From Alisma plantago-aquatica (lineage: Eukaryota > Streptophyta > Magnoliopsida > Alismatales > Alismataceae), in the NCBI GenBank assembly GCA_963693085.1, contig OY856414.1, forward strand, positions 262,226,001 through 262,290,000: a DNA stretch of 64,000 bases, written 5' to 3'. Below, piece after piece: positions 35,445-44,209 of this stretch. The translations under genes were made by a program, and so were the position numbers. Within the stretch, counting starts at the first letter, position 1. Each line of letters opens with the position of its first letter. The notes beneath the pieces were generated by a model. It saw only the letters and a list, made by a program, of their open reading frames with translations, had not been told where the DNA came from and did no database searches.

Positions 35445-36742
35445 ATTAGGCAGCATTTCCCCGCTGTTCTCTAAGTACATATGTACTTAGAGAACAAACG
35501 GGGAAATGCCAACAAACACATGTGATGTCATTCTTATATATAATAAATGTGTACCACCTATCCCATCCTTGAACACCTAATCTCACTAGTAAGTGTATAA
35601 TGTGTATTGGGTTTTCAAGAAAATTTCGGCAGCATTTCCCCGCTGTTCTCTAAGTACATATGTACTTAGAGAACAAACGGGGAAATGCTACCAAAATTTT
35701 CTCGAAAACTCAATACACATTATACACTTACATCCTAAGTGAGATTAGGTGTTCAAGAACAGTCCCAAACCGGGGACTATCCAAGATTTACTCCTAATGA
35801 GTAAATCTTGGACGGGTTTCTAGGCCAACAAACACAATAATAGATATCTACAATGAAGCCGGACTCCATACAAACATTATATAATTTAGTGATTGTTCAT
35901 TCTAATTTATATCAATGTACAAGTAATATAAAAAACAATGATTGTTCACATTCTAGGCCAACAAACACATGTGATGTCATTCTTATATATAATAAATGTG
36001 TACCACCTATCCCATCCTTGAACACCTAATCTCACTAGTAAGTGTATAATGTGTATTGGGTTTTCAAGAAAATTTCGGCAGCATTTCCCCACTGTTCTCT
36101 AAGTACATATGTACTTAGAGAACAAACGGGGAAATGCTACCAAAATTTTCTCGAAAACTCAATACACATTATACACTTACATCCTAAGTGAGATTAGGTG
36201 TTCAAGAACAGTCCCAAACCGGGGACTATCCAAGATTTACTCCTAATGAGTAAATCTTGGACGGGTTTCTAGGCCAACAAACACAATAATAGATATCTAC
36301 AATGAAGCCGGACTCCATACAAACAGTATATAATTTAGTGATTGTTCATTCTAATTTATATCAATGTACAAGTAATATAAAAAACAATGATTGTTCACAT
36401 TCTAGGCCAACAAACACATGTGATGTCATTCTTATATATAATAAATGTGTACCACCTATCCCATCCTTGAACACCTAATCTCACTAGTAAGTGTATAATG
36501 TGTATTGGGTTTTCAAGAAAATTTCGGCAGCATTTCCCCGCTGTTCTCTAAGTACATATGTACTTAGAGAACAAACGGGGAAATGCTACCAAAATTTTCT
36601 CGAAAACTCAATACACATTATACACTTACATCCTAAGTGAGATTAGGTGTTCAAGAACTGTCCCAAACCGGGGACTATCCAAGATTTACTCCTAATGAGT
36701 AAATCTTGGACGGGTTTCTAGGCCAACAAATAATGTGTTGTC
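35445..36742. repeat. 449-bp tandem array with long palindromes inside C
   Basis: Three units repeat with a period of exactly 449 bp (GTACCACCTATCCC at 35551, 36000 and 36449) plus a short partial copy at the left. Each unit holds a near-perfect palindrome with arms of about 95 bp centred on ACAT|ATGT (centres 35480, 35659, 36108 and 36557; the first has only the inner ~65 bp). A second hairpin follows with a 14-bp stem (TCCAAGATTTACTC). Units differ at only a few positions. The array lies upstream of the TNP2 start, in the presumed 5' intron or leader. Confidence 0.92.
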
Positions 36743-36849
36743 ATTCTTATACCTAAAATCCTAGTTCTTCAAATTAGGGTGATTATTGATGTCTTTAAAA
36801 GCATGATTGGCAATTTAGGGAAAAGTTCATCATTTAAATTCCAAGCATT

Positions 36850-36992
36850 CACATGTGTGCATTACAGTTCATCATTAAGCAAGAAGGGTGATTAGGATTC
36901 TCAATATACTCAACAATAAAATAAGTTAAACATGTGTGCATTACAGTTCATCATTTACATTCCAAACATGTCACATGTGTGCATTACAGTTC
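36850..36992 (+). repeat. three direct copies of ACATGTGTGCATTACAGTTC
   Basis: Copies begin at about 36851, 36929 and 36972, each followed by ATCAT. They are part of the non-coding interior of C. Confidence 0.75.
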
Positions 36993-37119
36993 ATCATCAA
37001 GATATCTATAACTTACTTAAACATTCAATTATGAAGTAAATATACACTTAATTAAGAATAGCATGACACACAAAGTTGCAGTCAACATCATTATGTTTTG
37101 TTCTATCATGGACTATCAG

Positions 37120-37216
37120 ATTGGTATATCACATATGTATCAGTACATTATTAAATAAACACAATCAGTAAATAACTTTTAAAAAAAAATCCACTAGACG
37201 TGCAGCCTAGACGTGC
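37120..37216 (+). repeat. 97-bp direct repeat, left copy
   Basis: Identical to 37824-37920, including a run of nine A's; 607 bp of unrelated sequence lies between them. Confidence 0.9.
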
Positions 37217-37823
37217 ATCCATGAGTGGGAATATATCATGGATGATTGGAAGGTGTTGGAATGTGATATTGTCATCCAAACTCTACAAGTCTTAGTATCT
37301 TTAGGAAAGTATGTGTATGAAGTTGTGTGATATATTCCTCCTCTAGATACTTGCTTCTCCATTTATTGGAGCATGATGATTGTGGTGAGTCATATATGGA
37401 TGCATGATCTATGAAGTAGGTAGTATTTTAATATCTCCAAATCTCTTGATAATTTCAAAAACTAACCTCCCATGTGTAAGTTATTTTTTATGCTATAGTT
37501 TTGACCTTATGAGTTCATTGAGAAAAGGTCCTAGTATTTACAATAATATGTATTACTCATAAACTAAACTAACAATTTCTCACAGTTGGAAGGCTATCAT
37601 CCATGGTGGATATCCAATTGATGTATGTTCTACTGAGGACCACCTATGTAGAATGTTGTTGTTGGAAAAATGTAGGAGCATAACCTCTAGTTGCAACACA
37701 TTCTACCATTTTACCAATTTCCACCACAATTCCTTATCCAAGAAACCCAAATTGCATCACACCTATCCTACAAAATTTCTATTATCCTAACCTGCCCATA
37801 GGCTCCTTCATGTTTACCAAAAA

Positions 37824-37920
37824 ATTGGTATATCACATATGTATCAGTACATTATTAAATAAACACAATCAGTAAATAACTTTTAAAAAAAAATCCACTA
37901 GACGTGCAGCCTAGACGTGC
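37824..37920 (+). repeat. 97-bp direct repeat, right copy
   Basis: Identical to 37120-37216. The GC-rich leader of C starts immediately after it. Confidence 0.9.
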
Positions 37921-38430
37921 CATGGCGCCGCCCAAGCATCCGCCCAGAGGCCTATCTAGGCAGGGCACCTGGGCTTGGGACCCTAGGCGTGCCCTGGCAC
38001 CTACTTAGGCGCTGCCTGGGTGAGTTCTAGGTCGGCGGCGGCAGAGAAAAGCAAGGCAGAGGACAAAAAAGGTGGTGAAGGTTTGTGGGTTACCTTGCAC
38101 GAGGACAGCACGAGTAAAGCTGCTTCTACCGGTGGGGGCGGAGGTGACGACGACAGCACCGTAGCTGCTTCTACTGGCGGCGACGACTAGAGGAGAGCAG
38201 GGGCAGTGGGCAACGACCGGCGGCGACGAGCGAACAGCAGCAGCAGCAGGGGCGGCGGAGAAGAAGGGCGCCGGAGAAGAAGGACGCCGGAGATGGGGCG
38301 CCGGAGAGCCGCAGCAGCAGAGAAGCGCCGGAAAGTCGCCGCAACAGGGAAAATCACCGCAATAGGGTAGCAATGAAACAGAAGAAAGGGGAAGAGTCGG
38401 GCGATCGCGGGGGGTTATGAGTTCCCAAAT
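37921..38430 (-). promoter_or_regulatory. C GC-rich 5' leader/promoter region
   Basis: This CpG- and CGG-rich stretch contrasts with the AT-rich surroundings and sits between the right subterminal array and the gene, where En/Spm elements carry their promoter and GC-rich untranslated first exon. A minus-strand frame at 38005-38373 (122 codons, Pro/Ala/Ser/Cys-rich) has no family features and I do not call it a gene. Confidence 0.6.
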
Positions 38431-38432
38431 AG

Positions 38433-38850
38433 CGTCGGTTGTTTACAACAACCGACGCCTAAACATCTTTAGCGTCGGTTGGTTGAAACAACCGACGTCC
38501 AATTGGACGATATTTTCATGGAAATTTTTGGCGGGAACCACCTTCAGCGTCGGTTAGACAAGGATAACCGACGCTGAAAGTGACATTGTCCGCGCAAATT
38601 TTCATCGCAAATAGGCGTCGGTTTTCTAGGTATATAACCGACGCTGAAAATGACACTATTTTTTTTTATCGAAAAATGGATTTCGCGGGCGACTTTAAGC
38701 GTCGGTTTTTTATAAACAACCGACGCTTAATACAAAGCGGTACCCGTGTCTGGCTGGTCTTCGAATATAGACGTCGTATTTATTAAACAACCGACGCCTT
38801 ATATGTTAGGCGTCGGTTTTCCTTAATAACCGACGCCCAGAAAAGCGACA
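38433..38850. repeat. C right subterminal repeat array
   Basis: About 14 copies of the same GCGTCGGTT / AACCGACGC motif, again in head-to-head pairs separated by T- or A-rich spacers of 6-14 bp. Both ends carry the motif but are otherwise different, as in other CACTA elements. Confidence 0.88.
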
Positions 38851-38860
38851 CTGAATGCTA

Positions 38861-38874
38861 TTTCTGTAGTAGTG
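38861..38874. repeat. C right terminal inverted repeat
   Basis: TTTCTGTAGTAGTG, the exact inverse of the left end, next to TSD TTG at 38875-38877. Confidence 0.95.
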
Positions 38875-38877
38875 TTG

Positions 38878-39253
38878 GTTGTCTTCTGCTTGTTTGCCAT
38901 ATAAAGGGTTGTTTTGAAGAAATGTGATCCAATGCGCTCTAATCTCAAAGTTGGCAGCATCGATGGGGGGGAGGTTGTACAAGATGGTAAACATCCACAG
39001 CCTTCGGGATCGAGAACTCTCTAAGATCTTTCTGTAGTTCTGCTGCTTGTGCTGCTAAGATCTCCTGTTGAACCGCAGCTATGGCTTCTTGCATTAGCCT
39101 CTCTCTTTGTGCATTGATGGCTTGAGCCACTCTTTGGGCTACTTCTTCTTCTTGTGCCATCCTTGCTTGATTCTCCCTGATCTGACGATGGAAAGTTCTA
39201 TCTATTTCGGGATCAAAGCTTGATGTGAGTCTGGGATTGTCTGAACGGTGCAT
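38878..39253 (-). pseudogene. gag: A gag, 5' part (before CACTA insertion), broken
   Basis: The frame opens at 39253 with a coiled-coil-like Gln/Ala/Glu-rich segment (QRVAQAINAQRERLMQEAI). At about 38967 a run of seven C's shifts the frame; the +1-frame continuation IDAANFEIRAHWITFLQNN leads to GKQAEDN just before the CACTA element. Joined across C the residues fit the Athila gag core, which confirms the interruption. The start codon is uncertain; 39253 is the first Met in frame after the primer site. Confidence 0.85.
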
Positions 39254-39410
39254 GCACTATGCGTTGGGTAGCACCTGAAAATTAGAAAGATTTTCAAAAT
39301 GAGATCCACAAAGTAGAATCAAATTCAAGTAGATAAGCGATTGTTTCAAAAGAAAAGCAAAATCCTAGATTAGTCTTAAAAGAACCAGATTAGACTGACT
39401 GATTCCGTTG

Positions 39411-39428
39411 TCCTCGGCAACGGTGCCA
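39411..39428 (-). other. A primer binding site (tRNA-Asp)
   Basis: The minus strand reads TGGCACCGTTGCCGAGGA, five bases from the LTR. It differs at two positions (both G to A) from the tRNA-Asp complement commonly used by Athila/Tat elements. Confidence 0.85.
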
Positions 39429-39433
39429 GAATT

Positions 39434-41778
39434 TGACGCGTGTATTGAATGCACTAACAAATTCACCCGGGGATGAAATCCCTGAGTTTTTACCAAAACC
39501 AAGTGCAATAATACCACCCGCAAGCAGACGAGTCTTATCGCAGTATAGTTGAGGATCGAACCCAAAGGACAACGTTTTTAAGAATCTTTGTCAGTTGGAT
39601 CTAGTTCAAGTAAAACTAATATTTAGAATAAAAGGTTGATTTTAGTTTGTTTAAACTAATTGTAAGAAGGTAAAAGCGGAATTAAAGATAGGTTTAGATC
39701 AATGATATGGAATTGCTGGGATGGTATTGAGTTTGACCACCGCTACAAATACAAACACATTCGATCGTAAACAAACCAGATAAGATATAACACTCCAAGT
39801 AGAGCTGCTGCAGAACCCCCCATACGGACGTCAGGTTCGTGTAAGCATCACCATAGGCATTAGATGTCTCGTCGCCATCCGGATCACTTGTCTTATGGCT
39901 CTGAAGATACAACATCCATCTAAGGCTGTGAACCCCCCATACGGGCGTCAGGCGCACAGAAGCGTCACCGAAGGCTAGATGGCTCGTCCGCTCGCGGATC
40001 ATACACTTACGACCTCAAGGAATCCCATCAGAAGTTCTCGTCAAGGAGTCAACCACGTTAACCGATAAGCACGTAGATGATTAAAGTACGAGTAAACATC
40101 GACGATTAACAAGAAGATATAAAATCCAACTAAGGCTGTGAACCCCCCATACGGGCGTCAGGCGCACAGAAGCGTCACCGAAGGCTAGATGGATCGTCCC
40201 CTCACGGATCATACACTTATGACCTCAATAAATCCCATCAGAAGTTCTCTTCAAGGAGTCTAACTTGTTAAACGATGTTCAAACCCATGCATTGAAGTTC
40301 TCGCAACATAGGGAGCATAAAGATGAAAACAAGCAAATAACCAACCTACGAGCTTAACGATTAACGGCAAAATGAAGAGTTATATACATTTCCATGGAAA
40401 GTTTAATAAAAGAATATGGTTTGCATGGGCAGCGGGGCTAGTCCCCGCACCCCAGTGAAAAGGGACTACTCGCTCATGATGTGATATACAAGAAGGATGA
40501 GAGAGAAAGAGAGATCCGCCATGAGCGCGGAGCAAAAGGTAGTCACAGCCCGGTGAAGAAGATGTGCCTCTTGCTTCGTCTTCCTTCTCTTGTCGGCCTC
40601 CTTGGATGCAACACTAGAAGTAGGTGGAGTGGAACTTGATCGGAGTGGTGCTCTGGCATCCTATCGGCGTCCGGATCCGATACCTCCAAATGAGGACCCT
40701 GGGGGTCTATTTATAGGCTCAGATCTGATCCCAAACGGTTTGGATAAGTTGCTGGAAATATCTTCTCCAAATGGTTTGGAGATCGTTTGGTGCCAAATGG
40801 TTTGGAGACCATTTCGGCGTCAAACGGTTTGCGTCGATCGATCTTGAGGTCGGTCTTAGTCTCGGCGTGAACGCGCGGCTTCTAGTCTTCAATCGGTATT
40901 TGCGCTTATGGAAAACGGTCTTGGAAACCGCATGGATCCAAACGGTCTTGAGACCGCTTGAACCCAAAGGGTCTTGAGACCGCATGGACCCAAACGGTCT
41001 TGAGACCGCATGGACCCAAACGGTCTTGGGACCGCATGGACCCAAACGATCTTGGGACCGCATGGACCCAAACGGTCTTGAGACCGCATGGACCCAAACG
41101 GTCTTCGGACCGCATGGACCCAAACAATCTTGGGACCGCATGGACCCAAATGGTCTTGAAACCGCATGGACCCAAACGGTCTTGAGACCGCATGGACCCA
41201 AATGGTCTTGGGACCGCATGGACCCAAACAGTCTTGAGACTGCATGGACCCAAACGATCTTAGGACCGCATGGACTCAAACTGTCTTGGGACCGCATGGA
41301 CCGAAATGGTCTTGAGACCGTGATTGGTCATGTGGTTTACAGCTCGTGCGGATTTCTTTGGCAAACGATCCTTGTCATTTGTTCTTCGTATATTCCAACA
41401 AATGGTCTTGGGACCGCATGGATCCAAACAGTCTTGAGACCGCATGAACCCTAACGGTCTTGAGACCGCATAGATCCAAACGGTTTTGGGACCGCAGGGG
41501 CTCAAACGGTCTTGGGACTGTAAGAGCTCAAACAGTCTTGGGACCGTAGGGGCTCAAACGGTCTTGGGACCGTAGGGGCTCAAACGGTCTTGGGACCGCA
41601 TGCATGAAATTGCTTGATTTACCTGCATTAAATGAATGATATTTATTAAAAACCTTGATTATTAAATCAGCCAGGTAGTTTTTTACATTATGATTCATAT
41701 TAGGATGAAAAGATGTGAAAGAGATTTGAATTTTTTCCAAAGAGGTAATTGAATTCCATGATGAGTATGCACTCATCA
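39434..41778 (-). repeat. A 5' LTR (2,345 bp)
   Basis: It starts TGACGCG at 39434 and ends CACTCATCA at 41778. It is the partner of 22039-24200 and about 183 bp longer, nearly all because the 26-bp minisatellite has about seven more units (40913-41322). Confidence 0.9.
40913..41322. repeat. 26-bp minisatellite in A 5' LTR (about 16 units)
   Basis: Same unit as at 23529-23771 with roughly seven more copies. Unit variants alternate GGGACC and GAGACC. Long frames here, up to 192 codons on the minus strand, are translation of the repeat. Confidence 0.9.
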
Positions 41779-41783
41779 TAGCC

Positions 41784-42414
41784 CAGTTTCTAACTCTCGG
41801 TAACCTAGACCTTGCTCTAGGATTACCCGTTTACTTCTTAGCCTTTTCACAGTAATAGAGGTGGACCCGGATCTAGTCAGTTATATACGCACATTTATAG
41901 TGATAATCATAGTCACTTTATAGTTGCATGAAATAAATAAACATCCAACAGTTATTTTCAAGCAACCGATTAAAACTTCGGGAATCATCGTGAAACTAGA
42001 GCGATTATTCATAAGCATAACCACATACCTGATTTGATTAGTCATGTAGATTATTCAACATATACTTCATGTATATACAATCAAGCCAATCAACAGATCC
42101 AAGCAAGTAATTCAATCATCACATAATTCCTGAAAAGAATATGTACTCTATTTATCACACATTTTATCAAGAATCTACTTTATTGACTTGGATTCTCTTT
42201 CTAGGGTTTCTAATCCACATTAAGGTTTCATTAATATTCATTAGGGTTTCTTAGATCAATTTCTCAAACTTTATCCCTTTTTAGGTTAACAAACCCTAAC
42301 ATACTCTTTTCCATTTATATGAACCTTAATTGCTCAACTATCTATTTTAATAGTCTTTTATACCCAATTTGACTTAGTATCATCATATCCTTATTTATTC
42401 ATGGATTTGAACAA
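41784..42414 (-). other. H right LTR, part absent from the left LTR
   Basis: About 630 bp of AT-rich LTR sequence with no gene. It has no counterpart in the left LTR, whose corresponding stretch (12449-14905) is different sequence. Confidence 0.6.
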
Positions 42415-43100
42415 TTAAACCAATTAAAAGACATATTCTCCTAAATTAGGGTTTTCAAACTCATTAATGCACAATCGTGCACGGAACCCTAAATTAAGCC
42501 AATTATATATAAAAAGATCATCTTTTTAGATCCTATTTTCACTTTTATTAACTATAGGTTAATATCAGCTTGAATAACATCATTAAGTCCATCTATCATC
42601 AAATTTAAGGGTTTTCCTTAATTAAAACATTAAAGATGATAACTTTATGTACTTTTCCCATTTCAAGCATATTTATGCATATAAACTCTAAATTAGACTA
42701 ATCACGTGCAAAGTTATTCCTTTTTGAACATAATGTACCTTTTTACATTTAACAGGTTAACATCAACCCTAAAGATCCATTAAACCCTTTTAAACACATT
42801 AATCATATCAAAATAGGGTTTCTTAAACTTTAATTCATTAAAGATGATAATTTACACTACATTTCGAACTATGATCAGATTCAGGCTATAAAACTATTTT
42901 TAGTGGGTTCCTTGCATTTTTCTTATCAAAATTCATATATTACTTGTCCTAATCGGAGTTACGAATATCGAGATATGAATTTTGTATGAATTACCTGTTT
43001 GAGCCAATGGCATGATGCCACGTCATCAAAACCATGCAAAGCAGCCCGTTGCGAATTATAACCAAAATACGGTTGTACCCCTCCACTTAAACGGCCATCT

Positions 43101-43475
43101 TTACAACAGGGAGGGGCAGAATGGTCCAAAGGGACCTCTGCCTTCTTCCACCTCACGCAGGTGTTGCTGCCTCACCCTAGCTGCGCGGGACGCAGCTTCT
43201 TCTCTTCTTCCCGGAGCCTGTTGGTCGCCGCCGAGTCCTTTCTTGGCTTCTTCACCCTCCGCCGCCCTTGGGGCACCAAAACGACCATGACCAGCACGGC
43301 TAGCCTGGGCTGGAGAGAGCTGCAACCCACGGCTGAGTTGCAGCCGTGCAGCTGTAGTTGCGGAAGATCGTGCAAGGTCTGGTACAGGGAAGGACGGCTG
43401 ACCTCTCCTCGGTCGTCGTGGGTGCCTCCTGCCTTCATTCAGATCATTAACAACTCCTCGTGGTTCCATGACCAC
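43101..43475 (-). CDS. LTR leader ORF, 124 codons, unknown product
   Basis: An open frame in the GC-rich leader about 100 bp downstream of the LTR TATA box (43569-43579), so it would lie near the 5' end of the element's transcript. The product would be rich in Arg, Ala, Gly and Glu, with RRHPRRPRRG near the N-terminus, EGEEAKKG in the middle and REVEEGRGPFGPF near the end; no membrane segment or known domain is visible. The left LTR copy is the same protein with two adjacent TGA codons. It may be a real short uORF, a captured host-gene fragment, or chance in GC-rich DNA. I cannot show that it is translated. Confidence 0.35.
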   Translation of the reverse strand: MVMEPRGVVNDLNEGRRHPRRPRRGQPSFPVPDLARSSATTAARLQLSRGLQLSPAQASRAGHGRFGAPRAAEGEEAKKGLGGDQQAPGRREEAASRAARVRQQHLREVEEGRGPFGPFCPSLL

Positions 43476-43568
43476 GCTACTCCCCCATACTAGGGTTTAA
43501 GACTGAAAACAAGGTAGGAGAAGAGAGAATTGCGTGAAATCTCTTTTGGAACTCAAACCAGGCTTTAT

Positions 43569-43579
43569 CCTTTATATAG
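43569..43579 (-). promoter_or_regulatory. TATA box of H right LTR
   Basis: CTATATAAAGG on the minus strand, identical to the left LTR copy at 16063-16073. As the 5' LTR in element orientation, this is the one that would drive transcription. Confidence 0.65.
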
Positions 43580-44193
43580 GGGAGAGTTTGACGCCCTAAG
43601 ATGGCTTGCCCACAAGAAACGAAGTTCTTATCTAATAGGAAACAAATTCTTTCACAGAGAAGCAAGATTCTCTCTCCTACTTACTTCTTTAACATATGTT
43701 TTATTCTTTAGATATTAAGAATTTGAAATTGCCCTTTTATTTTCTCTGTGCTTGCTCTTTTTATTCATTGGCCACGAATTTCTATTCTCTTTTAATAGAA
43801 ATTACTCCCTTTTTATCAATTCACAACATTCATTAATAATGCATTACATTATCCTCTTATTTTATAATTTTGGTATTTTCTCTTTCTTTCCTCTTTATTG
43901 GGACTCCTTGGATCCCAAGAAACTCTATTATTTCAAAATCCTTTTTATTGGATATTCATTATCCTTCTAGATGCATCTTTATGCATTATCTCTTCATTAT
44001 TTCCCATTATCTTGTTTATCTCTCATTAAAATATCTCTTTTTGCGGATTTCTCTTTATTTCTCTTTTATTTTCCTCATTGACATTCCTTTTAATATTAGC
44101 AACCTCATGGATACGAAATTTCCCCAAGAAATCTCATTTATGCCTCTTTCCACTCATTTTCCACATTTTACCATTATTTTCAATTTCTTTCTT

Positions 44194-44209
44194 AATAAAG
44201 AAAATACTT
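44194..44209. repeat. LINE target-site duplication, left
   Basis: AATAAAGAAAATACTT, identical to 46405-46420; occurs once at the unoccupied site in the left LTR near 16690-16705. Confidence 0.93.

Larger units (their letters stand above)
30915..38874 (-). mobile_element. C: CACTA (En/Spm) DNA transposon, 7,960 bp, internally deleted
   Basis: The ends are CACTACTACAGAAA and its inverted copy (14-bp terminal inverted repeats). They are flanked by the 3-bp duplication TTG (30912-30914 and 38875-38877). Subterminal arrays of GCGTCGGTT / AACCGACGC lie at both ends. The interior encodes, on the minus strand, part of a TNP2 transposase and a multi-exon Ulp1-like gene. It splits the gag of A. The TNP2 deletion means this copy cannot make its own transposase. 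Confidence 0.96.
22039..41778 (-). mobile_element. A: Athila/Tat-type Ty3/gypsy retrotransposon (19.7 kb with nested CACTA)
   Basis: LTRs lie at 22039-24200 and 39434-41778. A tRNA-Asp primer site is at 39411-39428 and a polypurine tract at 24203-24216. On the minus strand come gag, protease, RT, RNase H and integrase. The flanking 5 bp are TAGCA (22034-22038) and TAGCC (41779-41783), a target duplication with one change. Without the 7.96-kb CACTA insertion the element is about 11.8 kb, normal for Athila. RT signature FMDDFSVYG, protease ADLGAS and the primer type agree with the clade. Every polyprotein segment has stops, so it is inactive. Confidence 0.93.

Noticed and set aside
35445..36742. 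Possible CRISPR-like or satellite centromere array
   Set aside because: Only about three units, 449 bp long, inside a transposon in plant DNA; no spacers and no long-range array.
38005..38373. 122-codon minus-strand Pro/Ala/Ser/Cys-rich frame in the CACTA leader
   Set aside because: GC-rich untranslated leader of CACTA elements often gives such frames; no domain or start context.
40719..41297. 192-codon minus-strand frame with a repeating SQDRLGPCG-like peptide, plus parallel frames on both strands here and at 23316-23903
   Set aside because: These are translations of the 26-bp minisatellite; several frames are open at once and the peptides only mirror the DNA repeat.
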